Below are positions 1 through 6,587 of a stretch of DNA of 35,856 nt, one piece after another (within the stretch, counting starts at the first letter, position 1; each line of letters opens with the position of its first letter). The position numbers were made by a program, and so were the translations under genes. Origin of the DNA: a virus; IMG/VR virus record IMGVR_UViG_3300025168_000272, positions 1 to 35,856 of that record; one strand, given 5' to 3'. The notes beneath the pieces were generated by a model that saw nothing but the letters and a program-made list of their open reading frames with translations, did no database searches and was not told where the DNA came from.

Positions 1-146
1 TAAATTTTTCATTTTTAAGGGGGGGTTTTGTGGGGAGTTTTTAAGCTCCCCTAGTTATTTTTTATTTTCTATTTTCTGTTATTACTTGCTCCAGGATTAT
101 TTTTAAATCCTCTATAGGCGTCCAACTGACGAAATAGTCGTAAGTC
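1..146. repeat. Terminal direct repeat, left copy
   Basis: Bases 1-146 are repeated at 35712-35856. The copies are identical except for a G run, which is 7 long here (19-25) and 6 long at the right end (35730-35735). This shows that the contig closes into a circle of about 35,711 bp. The repeat covers the first codons of the gene starting at 35723, its leader, and the 3' part of the gene at 62-295. It may be an assembly overlap of a circular or circularly permuted molecule, or a true short terminal repeat. Sequence alone does not separate these. Confidence 0.93.
32..51 (-). other. Hairpin between two small genes (possible terminator or leader element)
   Basis: GGGGAG (32-37) and CTCCCC (46-51) form a perfect 6-bp stem with an 8-base loop. 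On the minus strand it lies between the stop of the 77-aa gene (62) and the start of the 87-aa gene (35721-35723 across the junction; duplicate copy 35742-35761). The minus-strand 3' flank is C-rich rather than a T tract, so it is a poor intrinsic terminator in the sense direction. It may be an mRNA-processing or leader hairpin. Confidence 0.5.
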
Positions 147-295
147 ATTATTGACCTAGCTTCTCCAATATACATCTTATATAGGTTGTCTTTTTGTACT
201 TCCTTAGATGCGTTATCTAGCTCTTCAGATAGTTTATTTATTAGATAACTTCTTTCTGTTTGTTGCTCCTGCGTTTCGTTGTTTACGTTTAACAT
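62..295 (-). CDS. Small hypothetical protein, first gene of the junction-crossing operon
   Basis: 77 aa, acidic and mostly helical in appearance, with no recognised domain. It follows directly from the best-spaced promoter in its region (323-354) with a leader of about 20 nt ending in an A-rich AACCTAAAAAAA tract. Downstream, across the circular junction, lie the 87-aa membrane protein and the 338-aa conserved phage protein, so it probably starts an early operon. A truncated duplicate of its 3' end is present at the right end of the window. Function unknown; the position suggests an early, host-interaction type gene, which is inference only. Confidence 0.75.
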   Translation of the reverse strand: MLNVNNETQEQQTERSYLINKLSEELDNASKEVQKDNLYKMYIGEARSIMTYDYFVSWTPIEDLKIILEQVITENRK

Positions 296-322
296 TTTTT
301 TTAGGTTTTAATTAATAATAGG

Positions 323-354
323 CAAATATAACGGCTTTTATTTGGACTATACAA
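323..354 (-). promoter_or_regulatory. Bacteroidota-type promoter for the 77-aa gene
   Basis: On the minus strand, TTG (352-354) is followed after 21 bases by TATATTTG (323-330). This fits the Bacteroidota consensus TTG-N17-23-TAnnTTTG. The start codon at 295 lies just downstream. The repeat arrays at 417-710 lie immediately upstream, where regulators would be expected to bind. Confidence 0.72.
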
Positions 355-416
355 ATAATTTACAAACTATTTACAATTTATTTCTAATTTATAATGATTC
401 TAAATAAGCTTTTTGT

Positions 417-490
417 CTAAAAATAAATTTAGGCAAACCTAAAAATAAATTTTAGGCGCGGCTAAAAATATATTTAGGCCAGGCTAAAAG
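417..490. repeat. Tandem 22-23 bp iteron-like repeats
   Basis: Three and a third head-to-tail units start at 417, 439, 462 and 484, each beginning CTAAAAATA and carrying TTTAGGC. Periods are 22, 23 and 22 bp, about two helical turns, so protein bound to successive units would sit on one DNA face. Each unit is also partly self-complementary (GCCTAAA against TTTTTAGC). The array sits in the gene-free region 296-750. The form fits replication iterons or cooperative operators. Confidence 0.8.
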
Positions 491-508
491 TACTATGCAT
501 GCATAGTA
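491..508. repeat. Perfect 18-bp palindrome
   Basis: TACTATGCATGCATAGTA reads identically on both strands and directly abuts the last iteron-like unit. It is long enough to be unlikely by chance in a region of this size. A dimeric DNA-binding protein site is the simplest explanation; cruciform or dimer-resolution functions are possible. Confidence 0.85.
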
Positions 509-533
509 AAAAAAAATTCAAAAAAATCTCCTA

Positions 534-710
534 ATATAAGCCCCTAACAGTTTCAGGACTATATATAAGCCGAGGACAGTTTCAACAGTAAATCAGCTTC
601 AGGAAATTGTTTGGGAAGAAAAAAATTTTTTTTATTTTTTTATATAAGCGGGAGACAGTTTCAACAGTGTTTTGTTTTTTTATATATAAGGGTAAGACAG
701 TTTCAGGGCT
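534..710. repeat. Four dispersed direct repeats, TATATAAG-N6-9-CAGTTTCA
   Basis: Copies lie at about 534-560, 561-589, 641-668 and 682-710. Each has an AT-rich ATATAAG block, a variable 6-8 bases, then ACAGTTTCA followed by either GGACTAT/GGGCTAT (outer copies) or ACAGT (inner copies). All face the same way. A partial extra copy (CAGCTTCAGG) lies near 593-602. Together with the iterons and palindrome they fill the gene-free interval 296-750, making it the best candidate for an origin or master regulatory region. Confidence 0.8.
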
Positions 711-750
711 ATGATGGCCATATTACAACTAAAATATAATTCATTGTACC

Positions 751-954
751 TTAATCTTTAGTGTAGGTTTTGTGTGTAAGTATCTGATTTATAATTGGTT
801 GACTAACTTCACATACCTCAGCTAATTGGTCTTGTGTGTATTTTCCAGTCTTGTATAATTCTCTTATACCTTCAGCCTGCTCGTATGTAAACTTTCTTTT
901 TGCATATCCTCCACCTCTCCTGTCTTTTCTATCTTCTCTTTTAATCTTCCCCAT
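751..954 (-). CDS. Small helix-turn-helix protein
   Basis: 67 aa from the ATG at 954. A longer reading from 1008 is possible but would overlap the preceding gene by 68 nt and adds only a basic low-complexity stretch. The N-terminus is very basic (KREDRKDRRGGG). It is followed by a resolvase/Hin-type HTH: a helix around FTYEQAEGIRELY, then the recognition-helix candidate EVSQPIINQIL. It overlaps the 3' end of the Zn ribbon gene by 14 bp. It lies beside the repeat region 417-710, so it is a natural candidate to bind those repeats; that pairing is inference. Confidence 0.75.
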   Translation of the reverse strand: MGKIKREDRKDRRGGGYAKRKFTYEQAEGIRELYKTGKYTQDQLAEVCEVSQPIINQILTHKTYTKD

Positions 955-1144
955 TATTCTTTTTTTTCTTATCTTTAATCTTATTTTTCTCAACCTTATA
1001 ACAAACACTACATAATCCTATTATCTCTGTTGTTAATGGGTCGCATTCTTCAGGGTTTTTAGAGTCAAGACGAGCTCCTAAATAACTTTTATTCTCTAAT
1101 AGCTCAAACTCTTTACTACATACATCACAAATAATCTCCATCAT
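941..1144 (-). CDS. Small zinc-ribbon protein
   Basis: 67 aa with two CxxC knuckles (CDVC near residue 6 and CSVC near residue 45), a typical treble-clef or zinc-ribbon spacing, and a lysine-rich C-terminal tail. No further domain. The next gene, an HTH protein, overlaps its end by 14 bp, suggesting translational coupling. Function unknown; possibilities are a nucleic-acid-binding or regulatory factor. Confidence 0.7.
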   Translation of the reverse strand: MMEIICDVCSKEFELLENKSYLGARLDSKNPEECDPLTTEIIGLCSVCYKVEKNKIKDKKKKNNGED

Positions 1145-1188
1145 AACTTTTTGGTATTAAGTTTATGATTTTGAAAACAAAGGTCTAA

Positions 1189-1236
1189 CCCCTGCCCCCT
1201 GTACCCCCTATATCCCCCTCCTCTATAGCTTACCCC
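1189..1236 (-). other. Guanine-run tract with G-quadruplex potential
   Basis: The minus (coding) strand carries runs GGGGG (1232-1236), GGGGG (1214-1218), GGGGG (1204-1208), GGGGG (1195-1199) and GGGG (1189-1192). The last four are separated by 5, 4 and 2 bases. It begins in the last codons of the VRR-NUC gene and extends into its 3' untranslated region. Such a tract is exceptional in this AT-rich genome. Confidence 0.75.
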
Positions 1237-1651
1237 CATCATACTGTTTATGCATATAATTATCAATAGCTTCTTTACATTCATCAAACCCTTTACATAC
1301 CTTAGCTGTATATCCAACTTCGTTTAGGTATTCAATCCATTCGTGTTGATGTTTTGAAGCGTAGGACTTTCTATCTTTCTTTATTTCTAAAAAAAGACCA
1401 CATGATTCTCTGGTAGGGTAGCAGATTTGGAGGTCGGGGAAACCTTTTATATAGCCGCTAGCTTTCGCTTTTACAGCTTGAGTATAAGATGTTCTTATCC
1501 CTCCTAAACTCGCACAGAATTTAGCTAAGGGATATTGTAGTTGTAGGTATTTAACTACTGACTTTTGGAGCTCGTACTCGCTTTGACTTTTTGATAATCC
1601 GTTTTTTGTTGTCTCGTTTAGCTTTTGGCTTATCTTCTTTTTCTTTTTCAT
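1223..1651 (-). CDS. VRR-NUC family nuclease
   Basis: 142 aa. The VRR-NUC (PD-(D/E)XK superfamily) core is visible: GFPDLQI with the catalytic Asp near residue 73, then LFLEIKK with the Glu/Lys pair near residues 89-91, followed by the usual helix with HQHEWIEYLNEVGY. Stand-alone VRR-NUC proteins are common in phages and are thought to be structure-specific DNA nucleases. The N-terminus is lysine-rich. It overlaps the upstream membrane-protein gene by 101 bp. Its 3' end runs into a G-run tract. Confidence 0.88.
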   Translation of the reverse strand: MKKKKKISQKLNETTKNGLSKSQSEYELQKSVVKYLQLQYPLAKFCASLGGIRTSYTQAVKAKASGYIKGFPDLQICYPTRESCGLFLEIKKDRKSYASKHQHEWIEYLNEVGYTAKVCKGFDECKEAIDNYMHKQYDGGKL

Positions 1652-1802
1652 CTTTTAATTGTTGAGCAGACTTAACAAGTTCTAAAAGATTCTTATCTGT
1701 ATTATGCATAATACTTATTTTCTTGTTAATCTGATAATATCTTATATCAACTCCAATGAGCCATAAGATAATTACTGCTAATGTAATGTAAATTGTTGTC
1801 AT
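1551..1802 (-). CDS. Small membrane protein with lysine-rich cytoplasmic tail
   Basis: 83 aa. An N-terminal transmembrane helix (about residues 3-20, TIYITLAVIILWLIGV) is followed by a short helix and a very basic tail (KKRIIKKSKRVR). The last third overlaps the VRR-NUC gene in another frame. It has an ATG and lies 3 bp after the stop of the DUF3310 gene, so it is probably real. No family recognised. Confidence 0.6.
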   Translation of the reverse strand: MTTIYITLAVIILWLIGVDIRYYQINKKISIMHNTDKNLLELVKSAQQLKDEKEKEDKPKAKRDNKKRIIKKSKRVRAPKVSS

Positions 1803-1805
1803 AGT

Positions 1806-2117
1806 TTATTTTTCTTGGTTAATTTTTTCTAATTCAAATTCTAAATGAGCTATAGCTTTCTTGATACAATCTGTTGGAGTATCGTGTTTTTTGTAAGCTC
1901 TTAATATATATGTTGTTGCTGTTGCTAGATGGTATGTTAAATCAAAGTTATCACAAACTTTCCTTGCTTCATAACCTTCTTTACCCTTGTAATATTCAGG
2001 TATTCTATTATCGTTTTGCAGTCCTCCTGATAATGTTTTGCCATCATATTGGCCTGAGGTTAAACTCATATTCCTGTCTAATTCATAGTAATGTTTACTA
2101 TGCTCTTTCTTTTTCAT
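1806..2117 (-). CDS. DUF3310 family protein
   Basis: 103 aa. The second half matches the DUF3310 pattern: P-EYYKG...G-EA, then F-LTYHLATATTYILRA-KK and a final helix IKKAIAHLEFELEK. DUF3310 is a small helical domain widespread in phages, sometimes fused to or next to nucleotide-metabolism enzymes; its role is not established. It overlaps the preceding 60-aa gene by 20 bp. Confidence 0.8.
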   Translation of the reverse strand: MKKKEHSKHYYELDRNMSLTSGQYDGKTLSGGLQNDNRIPEYYKGKEGYEARKVCDNFDLTYHLATATTYILRAYKKHDTPTDCIKKAIAHLEFELEKINQEK

Positions 2118-2280
2118 CTAAATAAGTAATTAGTTGTTTTGGAGTATATATAGATAACTGGTTTGTATAGTTTTTGTATATCATGGTAAACTCTGGCTCT
2201 ACTTCGTTAAATGTCCATAAAGACCTAACTCCACTTTCAATCTGTTGTCTTAATAATCTTTTTATATTATTATATTTCAT
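2098..2280 (-). CDS. Small hypothetical protein
   Basis: 60 aa with an ATG at 2280, 16 bp after the stop of the DNA methylase gene, and overlapping the DUF3310 gene by 20 bp. No domain recognised. A TATATTTG element (2285-2292) precedes it, but no TTG lies at the right distance, so separate transcription is doubtful. Confidence 0.6.
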   Translation of the reverse strand: MKYNNIKRLLRQQIESGVRSLWTFNEVEPEFTMIYKNYTNQLSIYTPKQLITYLDEKERA

Positions 2281-2296
2281 AATGCAAATATATAAA

Positions 2297-3115
2297 TTAA
2301 TAATTCATAATAAGTAATTCTGTTCCCTTATTTTGTTTCTTACCTTTCTGAGCTCCAGCAGCTTTATTAAATTCTTTACTTTCCCATCTGTATTTATCTT
2401 TAGGTAGCCATTCTGATAGTAAGGGGAAATCATAGTAAGACAATGCAAATTTACCTCTAATTCTTTTTAGATGTGTTACTAATGTGTCGTGGTCATCTAC
2501 ATCAAAATCATGATTAGAATAATAATCTTCAGTTTTCCAATAAGGAGGGTCAACATAAAAGAATGTTTTGGGGCCATCATATTTTAATATTAAATCTGTA
2601 TAATCTAAATTCTCTACATCTGTAATCTTTTCTAATCTATCTATTATGTCGGAGTTCTGCAACTTGTTTATTAGGCTGTCGTATTTACTACCATACTTAC
2701 CTTTTAAGTCAATAAAACTACTTTCTAATATCTTACTACCACTAAAGACTTGAGTTGCGCAGTAAGCGTATTTCATAGCTATCGGATAAGTACCTAATGG
2801 AAAATTAATATTCTCATCAACCAATGTGTTTAAGTAATCTTGAAACTTATAAAACCTTTCTTCGTCTTGAGACTCAAACATTTTTAAAGATTTGGCTATA
2901 ATGTGTGGGTTTTGAAAACACGCAAACATATTTGCCATAAACTTATTCTTGTCATTATATACAATTTTTTTAAGTTCAGGCTTAGAGTGTATGTCTCCTT
3001 TAACATAAACCCAGAAAGCTCCTCCAAAAACTTCTACATAAGCTTCTATATCGTTAGGTATGTATTCACATATCCATTTACTCATTCTTGATTTACCTCC
3101 TATATAACTAATCAT
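2297..3115 (-). CDS. D12-class DNA adenine N6-methyltransferase (Dam-like)
   Basis: 272 aa. Motif I for S-adenosylmethionine binding is near the N-terminus (YIGGKSRM). EVFGGAF follows (motif II-like), and the catalytic motif IV DPPY is near residue 189. Together with the length this is characteristic of the D12/Dam family, whose best-known members methylate adenine in GATC. Specificity cannot be read from sequence, and I found no GATC anywhere in the window (see findings). It overlaps the 3' end of a 50-aa membrane-protein gene. Likely role: protecting phage DNA from host restriction, or marking it. Confidence 0.93.
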   Translation of the reverse strand: MISYIGGKSRMSKWICEYIPNDIEAYVEVFGGAFWVYVKGDIHSKPELKKIVYNDKNKFMANMFACFQNPHIIAKSLKMFESQDEERFYKFQDYLNTLVDENINFPLGTYPIAMKYAYCATQVFSGSKILESSFIDLKGKYGSKYDSLINKLQNSDIIDRLEKITDVENLDYTDLILKYDGPKTFFYVDPPYWKTEDYYSNHDFDVDDHDTLVTHLKRIRGKFALSYYDFPLLSEWLPKDKYRWESKEFNKAAGAQKGKKQNKGTELLIMNY

Positions 3116-3260
3116 TTTTCTTTTTATTTAATTTATCTATGTTTTTAATAATTTTATTTCGGTTAACGGAACTGCTTATTGAGCGCTCTATTTGTGTTAC
3201 TACATACATTCCTACTATAACTCCAACAACAAATGTTATTAATGATAATGTTATTTCCAT
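3108..3260 (-). CDS. Small single-pass membrane protein
   Basis: 50 aa from the ATG at 3260. A hydrophobic segment (residues about 5-21, SLITFVVGVIVGMYVV) is followed by a basic tail ending KLNKKKND. The stop overlaps the methylase start (AATGATTAG arrangement), which supports coupled translation. No family recognised; small membrane proteins of this sort are common in phage early operons. Confidence 0.6.
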   Translation of the reverse strand: MEITLSLITFVVGVIVGMYVVTQIERSISSSVNRNKIIKNIDKLNKKKND

Positions 3261-3264
3261 AATA

Positions 3265-3456
3265 TTATTTAGTTAATTTATCGTATTCATTTATTACCTC
3301 TCCCCATATCTCATGACCTTCGTAAACTCTAGAAACTCTTATATAAAATATAGTTAGATACCTTTTGTATATAGCAGCTTTATCATCTCCACTACTTAGT
3401 ATAGTGTATCTCTTATGGTCTGGTATTACCTTAAGCGTTATTTTTATTGGGGTCAT
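3265..3456 (-). CDS. Small hypothetical protein
   Basis: 63 aa, with a predicted mainly beta pattern at the start (PIKITLKVIPDHKRYTIL). The start codon shares a base with the HNH gene stop at 3456. No known domain. It is part of the tightly packed early operon. Confidence 0.6.
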   Translation of the reverse strand: MTPIKITLKVIPDHKRYTILSSGDDKAAIYKRYLTIFYIRVSRVYEGHEIWGEVINEYDKLTK

Positions 3457-3671
3457 TATTTTAATTTTTTATTAATATTATATATTTGTATTAAATTTTC
3501 TATTTCATCTTTTGCCATATATCCACATTGATGTATAACTGTATGAATTACTTTTGGAATAGCTATTAAATTATCTAAACTATTGTTATTATGATTAAAA
3601 TCAATATGATGAACATCCCAATCTTTAGGTATTTTCTCAATATGTTTCTCATATAATGCCCTATAACTCAT
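3456..3671 (-). CDS. Small HNH endonuclease
   Basis: 71 aa. The HNH core is clear: DVHHIDFNHNNNSLDNL with His 21-22 and the Asn-rich middle, followed by VIHTVIH where the last metal-binding His is expected. It has only the catalytic beta-beta-alpha-metal region and no DNA-binding extension. Such mini-HNH genes are either free-standing homing-type endonucleases or packaging/recombination helpers. It overlaps the upstream gene by 4 bp (ATGA). Confidence 0.88.
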   Translation of the reverse strand: MSYRALYEKHIEKIPKDWDVHHIDFNHNNNSLDNLIAIPKVIHTVIHQCGYMAKDEIENLIQIYNINKKLK

Positions 3672-4045
3672 TTTAATTTTTTAATTTCTTTATTCATAAT
3701 CTTAAGTCCCGTTCCCTTCCTACTTCTATATACTAATCTTTTATCTCTACGCTCAGGTTCTTTACTAGACTCATTCCATATTAATTGTCTATGTTCTTTT
3801 ATCCATTTATAATAATTCTGAACATTCAACACAAAACTATCTGTCCCTCTTACCCCCTGTCTAAAAGATTGAACTATATCCTCAAAATATAAATTCTTAA
3901 AATCTTCCTTAACATCATAAGCTAAAGACTTAGCTAGTATAACAATATGTTTCTCATCTTTTAACTGCCCTAACTCAACTAATGTTTTACTTATTAAATC
4001 AACACACATTAGCTCTAACTCTTTTATATCTATGTCTTTTATCAT
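3668..4045 (-). CDS. Conserved phage protein of unknown function
   Basis: 125 aa, helical, ending in a basic region (GTGLKIMNKEIKKLK). The central part (LAKSLAYDV, DFKNLYFEDI, FRQGVRG, YYKWI) resembles a protein often found next to replication genes in Bacteroidota phages, but I cannot name a function. It overlaps the genes on either side by 4 bp (ATGA). Confidence 0.7.
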   Translation of the reverse strand: MIKDIDIKELELMCVDLISKTLVELGQLKDEKHIVILAKSLAYDVKEDFKNLYFEDIVQSFRQGVRGTDSFVLNVQNYYKWIKEHRQLIWNESSKEPERRDKRLVYRSRKGTGLKIMNKEIKKLK

Positions 4046-4302
4046 TTTATTTGGTCTTTTCTTATTATTAATTTATCAGTAAATTTTTTATCCTCATCTT
4101 CTAATACTAACATATTTTTATCTCCAACACTCATAATGATATTATCTCCAACCACCAATCTAATCTCATATCTTTCAAAATATCTGCCGTTTTCTGGATA
4201 AACTCTATATTTATCTCCATCTAAAGACATAACATAAGCGTCTAAAGATTTATCTGTAAGCTGATTTAATTCCATTTGAGTCATTCTACTTCTATGTTTC
4301 AT
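4042..4302 (-). CDS. Hypothetical protein
   Basis: 86 aa; the N-terminus is basic and the rest is predicted beta-rich (DKYRVYP, RYEIRLVVGDNIIMSV). The start shares a base with the stop of the loader-like gene. No domain recognised. Confidence 0.65.
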   Translation of the reverse strand: MKHRSRMTQMELNQLTDKSLDAYVMSLDGDKYRVYPENGRYFERYEIRLVVGDNIIMSVGDKNMLVLEDEDKKFTDKLIIRKDQIK

Positions 4303-4952
4303 TAACTATTGTTTACTATATCTCTAGCTTTCTGCCAAGAATCTATTTGGTTTTCTACTTTACTTGATTTATTAGAGTTTGTTGAGTTCTTTTCCCAAGT
4401 CCTTAAAGAAGCCTTCCAATCTTTCATAGAGTTCTTTCCAACCTTCCATCCGTTACTTTCGTAGAAGTCTATGAATATTTCAGGGTTTATATTATTCCCT
4501 CTCTCTAAACAATATTCTTTAACCTCGTCTATTGTAGGTTTTTTAAATCTTTTAAACTTTACAGGATTACTTATCTCTCCCTCAAAACCAGCAACATCAA
4601 CAGGGCTTATACCCTCTACATTATATACATCATACTTGTCTAACAATTTAATTACTGATTTATGAGCGTTAACATTTTCATTAAGTTGTCCATATTGAAA
4701 ATCTATAAACTTAGGTATAAACCATTTATTGCCATTATCAAATATCTTTATCTGCTCTCCTAATACTCGTGAAGCTTCTTTTTCGTTTATCTTACTTCCT
4801 ATTCTTATTGAAGCAACCTCAAAGTCTGTGTCCCATATACCAGCGTGGTTACAATCGTCTAATATATATAACCACAGTAATTTATATTTTGAAGGTAGGT
4901 TTCTTATAAATCCTTTTTTCCATTTATCTGTATCTGTAAATCTTTTAGGCAT
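4302..4952 (-). CDS. Replisome organiser / helicase-loader-like replication protein
   Basis: 216 aa. The N-terminal half begins MPKRFTDTDKW-KGFIRNLPSKYKLLW, typical of phage replication proteins with a winged helix that start by binding the origin. The C-terminal half (about residues 140-190) has PTIDEVKEYC...INPEIFIDFYESNGWKVGKN-MKDWKA-LRTWEKN, a domain shared with phage primosomal proteins and helicase loaders. With no phage helicase or polymerase recognised, this is the best candidate for recruiting the host DnaB helicase. Confidence 0.82.
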   Translation of the reverse strand: MPKRFTDTDKWKKGFIRNLPSKYKLLWLYILDDCNHAGIWDTDFEVASIRIGSKINEKEASRVLGEQIKIFDNGNKWFIPKFIDFQYGQLNENVNAHKSVIKLLDKYDVYNVEGISPVDVAGFEGEISNPVKFKRFKKPTIDEVKEYCLERGNNINPEIFIDFYESNGWKVGKNSMKDWKASLRTWEKNSTNSNKSSKVENQIDSWQKARDIVNNS

Positions 4953-4963
4953 AATTATTTATT

Positions 4964-6022
4964 TTAGTAGTGAGTATTAATAACATTATTTACTTTGTCT
5001 AAGGTTGGGGTTTCGTCAACATCATATATTGATTCATCATAATAAACCTCAGCTTTACATCCCTTGCAGTATCTATAATTTTTTACCTTTGATATAGACT
5101 CTACAACTTTATCTCCACAATAGTAACACAACTCCTCTCCATCTTCATATACTACCTCGTTACCATACTCATCTTCCCATTTGTCAGTTTCGTAGTAATG
5201 TCCTCCATAACCACCTCCCCAATAATTTTTACCTCCATTTGAAAAATCGTATGTTGTTTTATTAAACTCAGTATTAATATATTTTTCACATCCTAAATGA
5301 ACTATAAGATTATATATTAAGTTAAGACAATTTTCTGCATCATAGAAATCTACAGTTTCACTATCTGTATGGGGATTGTAATATCCACTACTCATGTTAG
5401 CTACACAAACATCTAAACCATTATCAACTAACTGCTCTACATCTGTCATAGCTCCGTTTGTTTCTTTGTATTCATGGTATTGTAAAACAGGAGCAATCTT
5501 TTCTGAAAAATCTTTACCAAACAAATCCTTACCACCTATGTTGTTTACAAAATCATTATGACCTCTCCTGTCTGATTGAAACACATATCCAACATCTTTG
5601 AACCATTCCATATCAGCCTGACTACTACCTACACATCCAACTTCTTCTGAATGAAAGAATGCACATTTAACTATCTCTAGGTCTAATAACATCTCTAAGC
5701 ATATCCATACTCCTACATTATCATCTCCACCTACTCCTACTTGTTTTTGTTTGTCGTTACTAAATGCAAATAATACACCATCATTATCAAACACCTTAAA
5801 GTCTTTATGTATATCATGCACTGTATCTGTGTGAGAAACCACACAAGGATAGTTTTCTGAAATTCCCTTAGTAACATAAACATTATTGTTTTTTATTACT
5901 ACTGATGCTTCAGGAACATTTTTTGTTACAAAATCTTTTATGTACTCTATCATCATTTCCTCTCTACCTGATGACGATTGAACTGATAATACATCAATCA
6001 GTCTTTGTTTAGTTTCATTCAT
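4964..6022 (-). CDS. M20/M42-type zinc metallopeptidase with C-terminal zinc ribbon
   Basis: 352 aa. The catalytic set of a co-catalytic zinc aminopeptidase of the M20/M28/M42 clan is present in order: SHTD (His64, Asp66), GGDDN (Asp100/101), HSEEVG (Glu126, Glu127), SDRRG (Asp151) and NPHTDSE (His218). A glycine/tyrosine-rich linker (about 263-275) then leads to a four-cysteine ribbon, CYYC (299-302) and CKGC (319-322). It looks intact. It is first in its operon, with its own strong promoter (6080-6110) and a structured leader. Substrate unknown: peptide salvage, a host-protein target or a repurposed hydrolase are all possible. Confidence 0.85.
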   Translation of the reverse strand: MNETKQRLIDVLSVQSSSGREEMMIEYIKDFVTKNVPEASVVIKNNNVYVTKGISENYPCVVSHTDTVHDIHKDFKVFDNDGVLFAFSNDKQKQVGVGGDDNVGVWICLEMLLDLEIVKCAFFHSEEVGCVGSSQADMEWFKDVGYVFQSDRRGHNDFVNNIGGKDLFGKDFSEKIAPVLQYHEYKETNGAMTDVEQLVDNGLDVCVANMSSGYYNPHTDSETVDFYDAENCLNLIYNLIVHLGCEKYINTEFNKTTYDFSNGGKNYWGGGYGGHYYETDKWEDEYGNEVVYEDGEELCYYCGDKVVESISKVKNYRYCKGCKAEVYYDESIYDVDETPTLDKVNNVINTHY

Positions 6023-6038
6023 ATGTTTTTATAGTTTT

Positions 6039-6069
6039 TAAGGGTTAACGAAGGGTTCTCTAACCCTTC
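6039..6069 (-). promoter_or_regulatory. Leader hairpin with alternative pairing, upstream of the metallopeptidase
   Basis: On the minus strand the leader contains GAAGGGTT-AGAG-AACCCTTC, a perfect 8-bp hairpin (6050-6069). A second AACCCTT follows at about 6040-6046, immediately before the A-rich translation leader. The single AAGGGTT strand can pair with either AACCCTT copy, so two mutually exclusive stems are possible, one of which would bury the leader close to the start codon. Confidence 0.6.
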
Positions 6070-6079
6070 AAATCTTATA

Positions 6080-6110
6080 CAAAGATACGAAATAAATCCG
6101 AGACTGCCAA
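6080..6110 (-). promoter_or_regulatory. Early promoter, copy A
   Basis: Minus strand: TTG (6108-6110), 20 bases, TATCTTTG (6080-6087), an exact match to the Bacteroidota consensus. The surrounding sequence (ATTATTTGGCAGT upstream, GTATAAGATTTGAA downstream) is nearly identical to the promoter at 8762-8792. It drives the metallopeptidase and probably the genes down to about 751. Confidence 0.85.
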
Positions 6111-6128
6111 ATAATTTGGTAGTTATTT

Positions 6129-6485
6129 CTAAATATCTATTAATAATTGTAACAATGGTAGCAATATACCCTTAGAAGTGTTGTTATCTCCACCCTTAAG
6201 GTCTAAATTTGTGTTAAGAAACTTTCTACATTTTTCTTTAAGCTTCTCTGTTTTGATAAGGATAAAAGAATCCTTAGACACAACAAAACAATAGTAATCA
6301 GCTTCGGTCTTAGAAATTCCAGATGGATTACCACGGCTTTCATATTCAACAAACACACTGCCAGTCTCAGCAGCTTTAAGGTCTGTCTTAACTTCTATTG
6401 ATTTGTCGTTAAGTATGTCTCCGAGTTCTTTCTCTTTGATTTGTCCTAATTTTAAATCGTATCTAAAATCGTTTGAGTATTCCAT
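6129..6485 (-). CDS. PD-(D/E)XK endonuclease / resolvase-like
   Basis: 118 aa. The pattern GQIKEKELGDIL, then SIEVKTD (Glu31, Lys33 of the E-x-K catalytic pair), then SVFVEYESRGNPSGISKTEADYY, is that of small phage PD-(D/E)XK nucleases related to Holliday-junction resolvases. Likely role: processing recombination or replication intermediates. It ends upstream of the 6080 promoter, so it is the last gene of the operon that starts at 8713. The gap before it (6486-6587) holds only a possible 23-codon reading frame and a repeated GAGATTGAGATTCTC tract. Confidence 0.8.
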   Translation of the reverse strand: MEYSNDFRYDLKLGQIKEKELGDILNDKSIEVKTDLKAAETGSVFVEYESRGNPSGISKTEADYYCFVVSKDSFILIKTEKLKEKCRKFLNTNLDLKGGDNNTSKGILLPLLQLLIDI

Positions 6486-6587
6486 ATTAATTTTATAAAA
6501 GGAAGGGGAGAGTTAAATGATGAGAATCTCAATCTCCTGTATCTTATTCACTCTACTCAACCCCGACCTATAATGTGCGGTCATGTA

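Noticed and set aside
534-710. CRISPR array
   Set aside because: Repeats are few, unevenly spaced (27, 80 and 41 bp) and have no unique spacers of constant length.
1874-2125. Plus-strand open frames (for example 1874-2125, 10160-10477, 17173-17535, 24356-24727)
   Set aside because: All lie opposite confidently assigned minus-strand genes, have odd composition, and lack promoters or domains. They are antisense shadows.
2285-2292. TATATTTG before the 60-aa gene as a promoter
   Set aside because: No TTG lies 17-23 bases upstream, and the gene is tightly linked to the methylase gene.
6513-6584. 23-codon reading frame between the SSB-like and nuclease genes
   Set aside because: Too short, and its sequence has no recognisable feature; it was mentioned only in the note on the neighbouring gene.
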